A DNA stretch of 44,157 bases, taken from contig JAFZPV010000020.1 in the NCBI GenBank assembly GCA_017552535.1, forward strand, positions 1 through 44,157. Direction: 5' to 3'. The position numbers and the translations under genes were made by a program. Of this stretch, positions 31,801-40,348 are shown piece after piece. How positions within the stretch are numbered: position 1 is the stretch's first letter; every line of letters begins with the position of its first letter. The notes under the pieces are model-generated. The model was not told the origin of the DNA and searched no databases. It saw only the letters and a program-made list of their open reading frames with translations. The DNA comes from Clostridia bacterium. Its GTDB lineage: Bacteria > Bacillota > Clostridia > Christensenellales > Aristaeellaceae.

Positions 31801-33108
31801 TCAGAAGCCCAGATATTTGCGCAGGTATTTGATGGAGTTGTCCTTGCGCAGGTCGTTGGCGGAGGAAATGATGATGTATACGTCGTCTATGCCGTATCTG
31901 GCGATGTTGTCCTTGATATAGCCGCCCGCCGCCGTGTGGTCGTAATAGCCGTAGCGGAAGTCGCACATGTGCACCTCGTCGTAATACGCCAGCAGGTAGG
32001 GCGTGAAGGCGTTGCCGAAGGAATCGCAGATCACCAGCGCCCTGCGGCCCGTGCCTGCCTGGGTGGTGATGCGCCGCCAGGGCTCGCGGGAGCCGTTCAT
32101 AAAGCTGGTGTAGGTGGCCACGTCGTAGGCCATCAGGCCGATCTCATGCTCCTTGCCGCCCGAAACCACGTAGGAATGTACGGGCGTCAGGGGATACAGC
32201 ACGTTGAACACGTCCCGGCGGCCCTTTTCGTCCACGGCGGAGGATGTGATGGATTTGTAACTGTATTCGTCATAGGGGATCACGGGCAGGCCCTGATCCT
32301 CCAGCATGGCCGACGCCACGATATAGGCCGCTTCCGCGCTCCAGTGGTGGTCGGTAAAGTAGAACATGGGCGGTTCTGAGCATACGTAAGGCGCCAGCAG
32401 GTTCCAGGCGCTGTATACGTTTATGTTGGCCGCGCCGCCCAGGCTCTGGGTGAGCATCATTTCCATGCTGGAGCCCCAGCCGGAATAGATGTCCTGCTGG
32501 TCGCGCCAGCGGTTGGCCTGCTGCGCCAGGGGCACCTGCACGAAATCGATCACGCCGTCCGCAGGCAGGCAGCTTTTGAGGAGCCTGAGGGTTTCGGCGT
32601 AGGTATCCACGTTGGTCTTGAGATACTCGTATTTCAGGGACAGGGTGCCGTCGGTCTTTACGTACCACTGGTAGCTTTTGCGGCTGTCGATAGGGATCTC
32701 CGAAGCGCTCAAAACGACCGAATCTTCTTCGAAGACTTCGCCTTCCTGCGAACCTTCGCTTTCTTCGCCCGCCGCGCCTTCCCGGGCCAGGTCCTGTTCC
32801 ATCTGCCGGGCCTTCTTTTCAAACGCCTCGTCGCCCTTCACCGCGTCAAACAGCTTAAGCGTCCCTTCGGCGGCGTCCACCATCGCGTCCCGGCCCGTGA
32901 AATTATCGGAAAGAAAATCGTCGAACTGCTTTGAAAACTCGCCTGAAAACAGCGTTCCCGCACTCAGGCGGGGAAAACCCTGCAGCATGCGGTTTTCCTT
33001 TTCGGAGGGCGTGGACTGCTTTCGGCTGAACAGCATCACGAATATGCCCGTCACCAGCAGGGCGACGACGCATACCACCGAAGCAATGAAGCGGATCTTA
33101 TGTTTCAT
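31801..33108 (-). CDS. DHHW family protein (AlgJ/AlgX-like SGNH acyltransferase partner)
   Basis: This 435-aa extracytoplasmic protein has an N-terminal signal anchor (about residues 7-28). The name-giving motif appears as TDHHWS, and a GDS-like block as VICDSFGNAF, the catalytic Ser/His/Asp set of AlgJ/AlgX-like acetyltransferases. A Glu-rich insertion lies at about 110-130. Proteins of this type receive acyl groups from an MBOAT membrane partner and attach them to surface polysaccharide. The MBOAT gene is directly upstream (13 nt), which supports this. Ribosome binding site GAGGAGG. Confidence 0.88.
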   Translation of the reverse strand: MKHKIRFIASVVCVVALLVTGIFVMLFSRKQSTPSEKENRMLQGFPRLSAGTLFSGEFSKQFDDFLSDNFTGRDAMVDAAEGTLKLFDAVKGDEAFEKKARQMEQDLAREGAAGEESEGSQEGEVFEEDSVVLSASEIPIDSRKSYQWYVKTDGTLSLKYEYLKTNVDTYAETLRLLKSCLPADGVIDFVQVPLAQQANRWRDQQDIYSGWGSSMEMMLTQSLGGAANINVYSAWNLLAPYVCSEPPMFYFTDHHWSAEAAYIVASAMLEDQGLPVIPYDEYSYKSITSSAVDEKGRRDVFNVLYPLTPVHSYVVSGGKEHEIGLMAYDVATYTSFMNGSREPWRRITTQAGTGRRALVICDSFGNAFTPYLLAYYDEVHMCDFRYGYYDHTAAGGYIKDNIARYGIDDVYIIISSANDLRKDNSIKYLRKYLGF

Positions 33109-33121
33109 CTGTCCCGCCTCC

Positions 33122-34528
33122 TCAGAACTGGAAGTAGATGAAGGGATTGCTGGAGAGCCCTTCGATGAAGATCACAGAGTACGCCGCCAGGGCGAGCATC
33201 ACCAGCGCACCTGCGATCTCGCCCACCCGGGGACTGAGGTTCATTCTCGCGGTGAGCGTCTTGAGCCATTCTCCCGTCGGCAGGCTGACAAGGAAGTATA
33301 TCACGGGCAGTATGGAATAGGTCCTGATCACGCCCAGGGCATTTTCGTCCATCAGGCCCTGCCCGAAGCCGAACATGGCCCCAAGGTGCGAAAACGCCTG
33401 GCCGATGGTGGGATAATAGAATATCACCCAGCCGACCATCACCAGCGCCAGCGTAAGGACGCGGCTGACCGCGCCGGGCAGCGCCTTTGTAAGCTTTCTG
33501 CCGCCTATAAGGTCTATGGTTAGAAGTGCCCCGTAGTACAGGCCCCAGAGGATGAATGTCCAGTTCGCCCCGTGCCACAGCCCGGTCAGCCCCCACACGA
33601 TCAGGGTGTTCCGTATCGTCCGGCCCTTTCCTTCCCGGTTGCCGCCCAGGGGGATGTATACATACTCCCGGAAAAACGAACCCAGGGAGATGTGCCATCT
33701 GCGCCAGAACTCGCGCACCGAGGCCGACCAGTAGGGATGGTCGAAGTTTTCTTTATAATGAAAGCCAAACATGCGGCCCAGGCCGATGGCCATGTCAGAA
33801 TAGCCGGAAAAGTCGAAATACAGCTGCAGCGTGTATATGGCCGCCGCGTACCACGCGCCGCCCAGCGACAGGCTCGCCGCGCCCGCCAGGGGCAGCTTGT
33901 TCATGATCTCGGCGCATACGTTCGCCACCAGCACTTTTTTGCCCAGGCCCACCAGAAACCTTTTCATGCCGGCGGAAAAATCATCGGGCGAAACGGAACG
34001 GGAAGCGATCTCCTTCGATATATCGCCGTAGCGCACGATGGGACCCGCGATGAGCTGGGGAAAGCAGCTCACGTACAGAAGCAGGCGGGCAAAGGAAGGC
34101 TGCGGCTTCTGCTTGCCCCGGTACACGTCCACCGTGTAGGTGAGGATCTGAAAGGTGTAAAAGGAGATGCCGATGGGCAGCTCCAGCACGGGAATCCGCA
34201 CGGCGGAACTGAAAATGCCCAGAAACGCGTTTACGAAAAACGACAGGTATTTGAATACGAACAAAAGCCCCAGCGCCGACCCGGCGCCGATCCAGAGCCA
34301 GGTTTTCCGGGCCGCGCCTTTTTTGCCCTGCATCGCCAGGGCGCAGAAATAGTTGATGAGCGCGGAAGCCAGCATGGCCAGTATCCACGTGGGCTCTCCC
34401 CAGGCGTAAAAAAACAGCGACGCGGCCAGGAGCACCCCGTTGCGCCAGCGGATGCCGCTTCTGACAAAGTACAGCGCCAGCACGACGGGGAAAAAGTACA
34501 GCAAAAACGTCAAGCTTGAAAATACCAT
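33122..34528 (-). CDS. MBOAT family O-acyltransferase (AlgI/DltB-like)
   Basis: This 468-aa polytopic membrane protein belongs to the AlgI branch of the MBOAT family. Landmarks: SLFFYAWGEP, LPIGISFYTFQILTYTVDVYRG, FPQLIAGPIVRY, LYFDFSGYSDMAIGLG, FWRRWHISLGSFFREYVYIPLGG and the catalytic His in LTGLWHGANWTF (quoted in parts). It moves acetyl or a related acyl group across the membrane for polymer O-acylation, passing it to the DHHW protein downstream. The ATG at 34528 opens with a hydrophobic segment (VFSSLTFLLYFFPVVLALYF). The upstream GGGGTG is a weak ribosome binding site. Its promoter is at 34560-34588. Confidence 0.93.
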   Translation of the reverse strand: MVFSSLTFLLYFFPVVLALYFVRSGIRWRNGVLLAASLFFYAWGEPTWILAMLASALINYFCALAMQGKKGAARKTWLWIGAGSALGLLFVFKYLSFFVNAFLGIFSSAVRIPVLELPIGISFYTFQILTYTVDVYRGKQKPQPSFARLLLYVSCFPQLIAGPIVRYGDISKEIASRSVSPDDFSAGMKRFLVGLGKKVLVANVCAEIMNKLPLAGAASLSLGGAWYAAAIYTLQLYFDFSGYSDMAIGLGRMFGFHYKENFDHPYWSASVREFWRRWHISLGSFFREYVYIPLGGNREGKGRTIRNTLIVWGLTGLWHGANWTFILWGLYYGALLTIDLIGGRKLTKALPGAVSRVLTLALVMVGWVIFYYPTIGQAFSHLGAMFGFGQGLMDENALGVIRTYSILPVIYFLVSLPTGEWLKTLTARMNLSPRVGEIAGALVMLALAAYSVIFIEGLSSNPFIYFQF

Positions 34529-34559
34529 CGGTTCACACCCCAAAAAATTCTGCCTTGCA

Positions 34560-34588
34560 AGTATACCATATTCCGCGCCTTTTGTGAA
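34560..34588 (-). promoter_or_regulatory. Promoter of the MBOAT operon
   Basis: On the minus strand, -35 TTCACA (34583-34588) and -10 TATACT (34560-34565) are separated by 17 bp, about 32 nt before the MBOAT start. Confidence 0.7.
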
Positions 34589-34617
34589 GCGTCCTGAAGC
34601 GGTTTGGCATGCGTGCA

Positions 34618-34647
34618 TTGACTTTTCACCAAAATGCGTGCTATACT
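34618..34647 (+). promoter_or_regulatory. Promoter of the GNAT gene
   Basis: -35 TTGACT (34618-34623) and -10 TATACT (34642-34647) stand 18 bp apart, about 80 nt before the GNAT start and divergent from the MBOAT promoter. Confidence 0.75.
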
Positions 34648-34726
34648 TTGGTTTGGTCAAAGGCAGTTTCCGGCCTGCCGGGGCTGTTTGAACCGTTACT
34701 TTTCGACCCGCTTCGGGAGGTTCGTT

Positions 34727-35281
34727 ATGGATTACACCGAACTGTTTCACAGCCTGCATCCGGGCTTTTTCGACCGGGAATCCATCCGCACGCTGCCGCT
34801 TAATGACGTTTCCGCGGAGCAGGTTCTGTATCTGGACCGTTTCGTTCCGGAGAAGACCTGTTTTCCCTTCCCGGACGGCATCCGCTTTGACATATACGAT
34901 GGAGATACCCAAAAGCTGGTGCAGGCCGTCGGGCAGGTGGAAGAAGGCTGGAAGCAGTATTACGAGGAGCCCGGCGAGCACCCGGTGTTCTGCGCCTTCG
35001 ACGGAGACAAAGTGGCAAGCTTCTGCACCCTGCACGATATGGGCCTTCATCTGGGCCTGCACGTGGGCGGGCCGGGCTGCGTGGGAACGGTGCCCGGATA
35101 CCGCCGCAGGGGCATCGGCCTGGAAATGGTGCGCCGGGCCACAGAATACTTTCAGAAAAACGGCTTCGACCTTGCCTATATCCACTACACCCACGTGGAT
35201 AAATGGTACGAAAATCTGGGGTACGAAACGGTGCTCAAATGGAATTCGGGCGGCATCGTGTGGGTGAAGCCCGAAACCTGA
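34727..35281 (+). CDS. GNAT family N-acetyltransferase
   Basis: This 184-aa protein has the acetyl-CoA binding motif A of GNAT enzymes, VGTVPGYRRRGIGLEMVRRA, followed by the usual C-terminal YIHYTHVDKWYENLGYETV (motif B, with the late Tyr). It transfers acetyl from acetyl-CoA to an unknown small molecule or protein. The ATG at 34727 is preceded by GGGAGG. It has its own promoter and is followed 49 nt later by the UroD-family gene. Confidence 0.88.
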   Translation: MDYTELFHSLHPGFFDRESIRTLPLNDVSAEQVLYLDRFVPEKTCFPFPDGIRFDIYDGDTQKLVQAVGQVEEGWKQYYEEPGEHPVFCAFDGDKVASFCTLHDMGLHLGLHVGGPGCVGTVPGYRRRGIGLEMVRRATEYFQKNGFDLAYIHYTHVDKWYENLGYETVLKWNSGGIVWVKPET

Positions 35282-35330
35282 CGTACGGTATCCCTTTATA
35301 TCCGATCATGACTTATATGGAGGCATAGCG

Positions 35331-36296
35331 ATGTCCACTTTGCAGCAGGCCATCCGCATGGAGCATCCCGATACCATTCCCGTGACCGTGGGCATGCTGC
35401 CCGCCGCCTGGATGAAGTACGGCAGCGAGCTGCAGCGCCTGGTGGACCAGTATCCCCAGTTTTTCGGCGGGCTCAAAATGGACCTGGAGCACGTGGAAGA
35501 CCGCCTTCCGGCCAGCTACCGCAAAGGCGTATACATAGACGAATGGAACTGTGTGTGGCACAACGAGCACGCGGGAAACGAATCCATCGTGACGGGCCAT
35601 CCGGTCAAAACGGAGGAGGACGTGTTCAGCCTTCAGATCCCCTCCTGCCGGGACGGCCGCCTGCCCCACGGATTTATGTACCTGCGCCTGCTGGACCTGT
35701 GCGGCTTTGAGAACGCGATGGTCTGGTTCGCCGAGGAGGACGAAACGATCGAGACCCTGATCGACAAGGTGCTGGAATACAATCTCTACCAGGTGGCGGC
35801 CGTCCTGCCGCGCATGGACGAGATCATCTACTTCGGCGACGATCTGGGCACGCAGACAGGCCTGGCCATCGGCGCGAAGCGCTGGCGCAAGTACTTAAAG
35901 CCCTGCTTCCGCAAGATCTACGGCCTCATCAAGGCCTACAAGCCACAGCAGCTGATCTATATGCACACGGACGGCTGCATCTGGGAGATCATGCCGGACC
36001 TCATGGAATGCGGCGTGGACATCATCAATCCCCAGTTCCGCGCCAACGGCCTGGACAACCTGGTGCGCGTGTGCCGCCGGGAGCACGTGATCCCCATCAA
36101 TCTCGACCTGGACCGGCAGCTGTTCCCCGTAGCCACGCGCTCGCAGCTGTTCGACCATGTGGCCCAATGCGTGGAAAGCCTGTATATGCCAGAGGGCGCG
36201 CTGGGGCTGAGCGTGGAGCTCAATTACGAGATCCCGCTGGAAAACATGGCCGCCGTGCTGGACGCCGTGGAAAAATACAGATACTATAAAGGCTGA
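35331..36296 (+). CDS. Uroporphyrinogen decarboxylase family (UroD-like) protein
   Basis: This 321-aa protein has the UroD-family TIM-barrel pattern, seen in IIYFGDDLGTQTGLAIGAKRWRKYLKP, then YMHTDGCIWEIMPDLMECGVDIINPQ (quoted in parts) and a late region matching the C-terminal barrel strands. It lacks the N-terminal RPPVWFMRQAGR of true HemE, so it is not a haem enzyme. Relatives include corrinoid methyltransferases and many uncharacterised gut proteins. No corrinoid protein is adjacent. Its strong AGG site lies 8 nt upstream of the ATG. The structured repeat copy B follows 12 nt after its stop. Confidence 0.8.
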   Translation: MSTLQQAIRMEHPDTIPVTVGMLPAAWMKYGSELQRLVDQYPQFFGGLKMDLEHVEDRLPASYRKGVYIDEWNCVWHNEHAGNESIVTGHPVKTEEDVFSLQIPSCRDGRLPHGFMYLRLLDLCGFENAMVWFAEEDETIETLIDKVLEYNLYQVAAVLPRMDEIIYFGDDLGTQTGLAIGAKRWRKYLKPCFRKIYGLIKAYKPQQLIYMHTDGCIWEIMPDLMECGVDIINPQFRANGLDNLVRVCRREHVIPINLDLDRQLFPVATRSQLFDHVAQCVESLYMPEGALGLSVELNYEIPLENMAAVLDAVEKYRYYKG

Positions 36297-36308
36297 TAAG
36301 CATTAATT

Positions 36309-36423
36309 CGCGGGGAATGAGATGGGATTTCATTCCCCGCGGTTTGGTTTTGGATACATTGGAACCTGTTTTTTCCGAAACGTGAACCCTTCACCGTTTT
36401 ACGCAACGGGTTCTCCGTTTTTT
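36309..36423 (+). repeat. Structured intergenic repeat, copy B
   Basis: Second copy of the repeat at 5-120, in the opposite orientation in the window but likewise 3' of a same-strand gene. It opens with a perfect 12-bp hairpin (36309-36320 with 36330-36341). Its bases differ from copy A at several stem positions while pairing is kept. It then shares GGATACATT, GGAACCTG, CCGAAACGT and GCAAC with copy A. GAACCTG can pair with CGGGTTC, and it ends in six T (36418-36423), 5 nt before the aroQ stop on the other strand. It could serve as a terminator for the UroD-like gene. Confidence 0.8.
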
Positions 36424-36428
36424 GCTCC

Positions 36429-36866
36429 TCATTTATCGGCGGCGTGCGCCTTCAGAAACCGTATCGCCTGATGGTAGCCCTCAAAGCCCAGGCCCGCGTA
36501 GGTCTTCAGGGCCGCCAGGGACACGTAGGAGAAGCGGCGGAATTCCTCGCGGCTGCTTATGTCGCTCAGGTGCACCTCCACGGTGGGGATATGTACGGCC
36601 CTGAGCGCGTCCAGGATGGCGACGCTTGTATGGGTGTAGGCGGCAGGATTGATCACGATGCCGTCAAATACGCCCAAAGCCTGTTGGATCTTATCCACGA
36701 GAACGCCTTCGTGATTGGACTGGAAGCATTCCGCTTCAACGCCCTCTTCTTCTGCGGCGCGCCGGATGAAGGCCAGGAGGGATGCGTAGTTTTCTTTTCC
36801 ATATATCTCCGGCTCCCGGATGCCCAGGAGATTTAAGTTGGGCCCGTTCAGAACGAGTATCTTCAT
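36429..36866 (-). CDS. aroQ: Type II 3-dehydroquinate dehydratase
   Basis: This 145-aa dodecameric-type dehydroquinase converts 3-dehydroquinate to 3-dehydroshikimate, step 3 of the shikimate pathway. It shows LVLNGPNLNLLGIREPEIYG with the catalytic Tyr, QSNHEGVLVDKI, NPAAYTHTSVAILDAL and EVHLSDISSREEFR. The length is typical. The ATG at 36866 follows AAGGAG, and its gap to aroE-aroK is 17 nt. It is the last gene of the aromatic operon, ending against repeat copy B. Confidence 0.96.
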   Translation of the reverse strand: MKILVLNGPNLNLLGIREPEIYGKENYASLLAFIRRAAEEEGVEAECFQSNHEGVLVDKIQQALGVFDGIVINPAAYTHTSVAILDALRAVHIPTVEVHLSDISSREEFRRFSYVSLAALKTYAGLGFEGYHQAIRFLKAHAADK

Positions 36867-36883
36867 CTTTCGGCTCCTTTTCG

Positions 36884-38125
36884 TCAGATAAGCGCCTGCA
36901 CGGCTTTTTCCATCGCTTCTGCCGCGCGCCGGGCGGTCTCGTCCGCGTCTTCGCTTACGTTCACGGCTGCGTCGGCGAACCACTCATACAGCGGCCGGCG
37001 AATCTCATACAGCGCCTTCGCGCCGTACTTTTCGCTCAGGGGCCTTCCCTCCGCGGGCAGGCTCTCCACGTCCCTTTTTAGCCATATCATAATGCCGTTC
37101 TGGTGCAGGGAAAAGTAGTTTTCTTCCCGTGTCACCGCGCCACCGCCTGCGGCGATCACGAGGCCCGAGCCTTTGCCGATGTCTTTTAGGAGCGCCTGCT
37201 CCATATCGCGGAAGGCTGCCTCTCCCTTCTGCCTGATAGCCTCGGCAGGGGTCAGGCCATAGCGCTCGGTAAACGCTTCGTCCGCATCCACCAGCCTGCG
37301 GCCCGTAAGGCGGGCGATGCTTTTTGCCGCGGTGCTTTTTCCGCAGCCCGGCATGCCGATCAGAACGAGGTTCATCATTTCCTTTGACAGCCTGCGGTAG
37401 ATATATTCCACTTTTTCCCGGCCCACGGCCCGCCCGGTAAACAGCTCGCTGGAGCGCGCGGCCTGGGCAATCAGCATGTACAGCCCGCCGGCGCGGGGAA
37501 TGCCCAGGCTCTCCGCCTGCATCAAAAGCGCGGTGCGGGCGGGATTGTAGACAAGGTCCACGACCCCCTCCAGGGCGGGAAACATCTTCAGGTCCACCGG
37601 GGAAGCGCCGTTGTCCGGATACATGCCCACAGGCGTCGCATTCACGATCACCCGGGCGTCCGCGTGGCGGTGCAGGTTCTGATAGTTGTATTCTCCGCTT
37701 CGGCTCACGGTCACATGGGGCGCACCCAGTATGTCGAGCGCCGCGTTTACCGCACAAGCCGCCCCGCCCGAGCCCAGCACCAGCGTTTTTTTGCCATGTA
37801 CGCCGATGCCGGCATGGCGGAGCATCTCCATAAAACCGTACACGTCCGTGTTGTCGCCGCGCAGTTTCCCCGCCGCCGTGCGGGTGATCGTGTTGACGCT
37901 GCCGGTGAGGCGCACCGTGTCCGACACTTCGTCCATGTACGGAAGCACCGTCTTTTTGTAGGGAATGGTCACGTTGAGACCCGCCCAGTCATTTTGGGAG
38001 AGCAGCTCGCCGATCCCGTTTTCCTCCCGCTCGAACAGGCGGTATCCGTAGTTTCCCATCAGCGCGTGGATGCCCGGCGAATAGCTGTGGCCAAGCTTTT
38101 TTCCCAGCAGTCCGCACAAAAGCAT
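36884..38125 (-). CDS. aroE-aroK: Shikimate dehydrogenase-shikimate kinase fusion
   Basis: This 413-aa bifunctional protein catalyses steps 4 and 5 of the pathway. Residues 1-245 are AroE: shikimate-binding Ser14 and Ser16 in GHSYSP, catalytic Lys57 in NVTIPYKK, Asn78, Asp94 in GDNTDVYGF, and the NADP loop GSGGAA (118-123). From Met250/251 it is shikimate kinase: Walker A GMPGCGKST (257-265), LVDADEAF, the FRDMEQ Arg and AAGGGAV. The kinase half begins with ATG ATG preceded by AAAGGAA (37379-37385), a ribosome-binding-site-like remnant that hints at recent gene fusion or internal initiation. It starts 1 nt after the pheA stop. Confidence 0.95.
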   Translation of the reverse strand: MLLCGLLGKKLGHSYSPGIHALMGNYGYRLFEREENGIGELLSQNDWAGLNVTIPYKKTVLPYMDEVSDTVRLTGSVNTITRTAAGKLRGDNTDVYGFMEMLRHAGIGVHGKKTLVLGSGGAACAVNAALDILGAPHVTVSRSGEYNYQNLHRHADARVIVNATPVGMYPDNGASPVDLKMFPALEGVVDLVYNPARTALLMQAESLGIPRAGGLYMLIAQAARSSELFTGRAVGREKVEYIYRRLSKEMMNLVLIGMPGCGKSTAAKSIARLTGRRLVDADEAFTERYGLTPAEAIRQKGEAAFRDMEQALLKDIGKGSGLVIAAGGGAVTREENYFSLHQNGIMIWLKRDVESLPAEGRPLSEKYGAKALYEIRRPLYEWFADAAVNVSEDADETARRAAEAMEKAVQALI

Positions 38126-38126
38126 A

Positions 38127-39281
38127 TCAGAACACCTCGCTGTAGCTGCCCAGATAGCTGAAACGCTCGCACTGGACGGGCAGCTCCGCCATCAGTTGGG
38201 TAAGCTTGGGGGAATACACCGGCAAGAGCATGTCGAAGTAAAACATAAACTCAAAATCGCTTCCCGGCAAAGGACGGCTTTCGAGTTTGGTAAGGTTCAC
38301 GTCCAGCGCTGCTATGCTGCCCAGCAGCCGGCACAGTGCGCCGGGCTTGTGGGGCAGGGTGAGCATGAGGCTGGTGCGGTCCGCGCCCGGATAGATCTCC
38401 GGTTCCCTGGAAATGCAGATAAAGCGGGTATAGTTGCTGTTGTTGTTCTGCACGGCGCGGACGAGGCGCGCAAGAGGATAATATTCCGTGCAGCGGGGGT
38501 TGGCCAGGGCTGCGACGTCGCCGCGGCCGGACGCGGCCACCATTTTCGCCGCGGCTGCTGTGTTTTCACAGGGGATCACCCGCACGTTTCTGAGGGTGGA
38601 CAGAAAATGCGAGCACTGACCGATGGCCTGCTCGTGGGAGTATATCTCCCGGATGTCTTGGAGAACCGCGCCGGGACGGGCCAGAAGATCGTGGTCCACT
38701 TTCAGGCGAACGGAACGCACAATGTAAAAGCGGTGATCCATCATCAGGTCGTACACCGCCTTCACCGTACCCGCTGTGGAATTCTCCACAGGTACGATGC
38801 CGTAACGGCACAGGCCCTTTTCGATAGCGGAAAACACCGCGTCGAAGCCGGAAAAAAACATGATGTCGGGATGGGAAAAGAGCTTTTCGCAGGCAAACTG
38901 GGAATTGGCGCCCTCCACGCCCTGGCAGGCCACGCAGGCGGATTCCGGAAACAGGGAAGGCGTTTTATCAAGGGCCGCACGGATAACGTCAGCGATCCCG
39001 CTTTCCCCGCCGTTCAAAAGCATCTGGCGGCTGCGGCTGAGGCTCAGTATCTGGGTATAGAGCGCAGCGGCATACGGACGCAGCTCCTCCGGTGAGGCAC
39101 TTTGTACCGCGGAAAGCTTTTCCCTTTCGCGCGTCGGATCCCATACGGGCAGAGCGTGCTCCTTCTTGTATCCGGCGATCCGGGCGCTCACTTCCATGCG
39201 CCGGACGAACAGATCTACTATTTCCCGATCGATCTTATCGATCTCCTGCCGGCAGGCCGTAAGCAAGTTATCTTCGTTCAC
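38127..39281 (-). CDS. pheA: Bifunctional chorismate mutase / prephenate dehydratase with ACT domain
   Basis: This 384-aa protein takes chorismate to phenylpyruvate. Residues 1-90 are an AroQ-type chorismate mutase (IDKIDREIVDLFVRRMEVS). About 108-290 is prephenate dehydratase with PVENSTAGTV and the catalytic Thr in SNYTRF. About 300-384 is an ACT domain with LESRPLPGSDFEF, the Phe-binding region for feedback inhibition. It overlaps aroC by 4 nt at its start and aroE-aroK follows immediately. No separate tyrA is visible, so this operon favours the Phe branch. Confidence 0.95.
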   Translation of the reverse strand: MNEDNLLTACRQEIDKIDREIVDLFVRRMEVSARIAGYKKEHALPVWDPTREREKLSAVQSASPEELRPYAAALYTQILSLSRSRQMLLNGGESGIADVIRAALDKTPSLFPESACVACQGVEGANSQFACEKLFSHPDIMFFSGFDAVFSAIEKGLCRYGIVPVENSTAGTVKAVYDLMMDHRFYIVRSVRLKVDHDLLARPGAVLQDIREIYSHEQAIGQCSHFLSTLRNVRVIPCENTAAAAKMVAASGRGDVAALANPRCTEYYPLARLVRAVQNNNSNYTRFICISREPEIYPGADRTSLMLTLPHKPGALCRLLGSIAALDVNLTKLESRPLPGSDFEFMFYFDMLLPVYSPKLTQLMAELPVQCERFSYLGSYSEVF

Positions 39282-40348
39282 GGTTTTTCCCTCCTTCGGG
39301 CAAGCAATGCGTCATACAGCGCGATGGCGACGGCGGCCTCCACGCAGGGCACCGCCCTGGGCACGACGCACGGGTCGTGCCGCCCCGGCACGCTCAGAAG
39401 TACGGGCTGCATGGTATTCATGTCCACGCTCATCTGCTCTTTGGCGATGGAGGGCGTGGGCTTGAACGCCGCGCGCACCACGACGGGCATGCCGTCTGTG
39501 ATGCCGCCCAGTATGCCGCCGGCATGGTTCGACTTAAGGCCCACGCGGCCCTCCCTGATTTCATAACCGTCGTTGTTTTGACTTCCGCGCAGGCGGGCGG
39601 CGGCGAAGCCTTCGCCGAACTCTACGCCCTTCACGGCAGGAATGGCAAAAACGGCCCGGGCGATGCGGTTTTCCATGCCGTCGAACATGGGATCTCCCAG
39701 CCCCGCGGGCACGCCCAGGGCCACGCATTCCACCACGCCGCCCAGGCTGTCGCCCTCCCGGGCCGCCTGAAAAATGGCCGCGCGCATCCTTTCGCCGCTG
39801 GCATCGTCCGCAGCGGGAAACGCCTTTTCGGCCACAGGCCGGTCAAAGCTGCCCGTGTCTAACACATCGCCTATGCTCTTGGCCCTAGCCATCACGGTGA
39901 TGCCCTCCGCTTTAAGCAGCTGCAGGCACACGCCGCCCGCCACGCACAGGGGCAGGGTGAGCCGGCCCGAAAAGTGCCCGCCTCCTCTTTTGTCCTGAAA
40001 GCCGGAATACCTGATCTGCGCAGTATAATCCGCGTGGCCGGGACGCGGGGTTTCTGAAATAGCTTCGTAATCGCCGCTGTTTGCGTCGGTGTTGCGTATG
40101 ACCGCAGTCAGGGGCGCACCGCACAGGGTATCGTTTACCAGACCGCTTATAAATTCCGGCTCGTCCTTTTCCCGGCGGGCGGTGGACCAGGCGTTTTGTC
40201 CCGGCGCGCGCCGGGCCAGGAAACGCTTCAATTCGTCCATATCGATCTTATTTCCCGCGGGCAGGCCGTCCAGCGTCATGCCCACCGCGGGGGAATGAGA
40301 CTGTCCGAATATGGACAGACGCAGGTTTTCGCCGTATACGCTGCTCAT
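39278..40348 (-). CDS. aroC: Chorismate synthase
   Basis: This 356-aa FMN-dependent enzyme makes chorismate from EPSP. Landmarks are FGQSHSPAVGMTLDGLPAG (a variant of GESHG...), the RPGHADYT motif, DKRGGGHFSGRLT, GSQNNDGY, LKSNHAGGILGGITDGMP and the C-terminal GRHDPCVVPRAVPCVEA (quoted in parts). All catalytic regions are intact. The start overlaps the aroA 3' end by 4 nt, as does its own end with pheA, so these are ATGA-type couplings. Confidence 0.96.
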   Translation of the reverse strand: MSSVYGENLRLSIFGQSHSPAVGMTLDGLPAGNKIDMDELKRFLARRAPGQNAWSTARREKDEPEFISGLVNDTLCGAPLTAVIRNTDANSGDYEAISETPRPGHADYTAQIRYSGFQDKRGGGHFSGRLTLPLCVAGGVCLQLLKAEGITVMARAKSIGDVLDTGSFDRPVAEKAFPAADDASGERMRAAIFQAAREGDSLGGVVECVALGVPAGLGDPMFDGMENRIARAVFAIPAVKGVEFGEGFAAARLRGSQNNDGYEIREGRVGLKSNHAGGILGGITDGMPVVVRAAFKPTPSIAKEQMSVDMNTMQPVLLSVPGRHDPCVVPRAVPCVEAAVAIALYDALLARRREKP

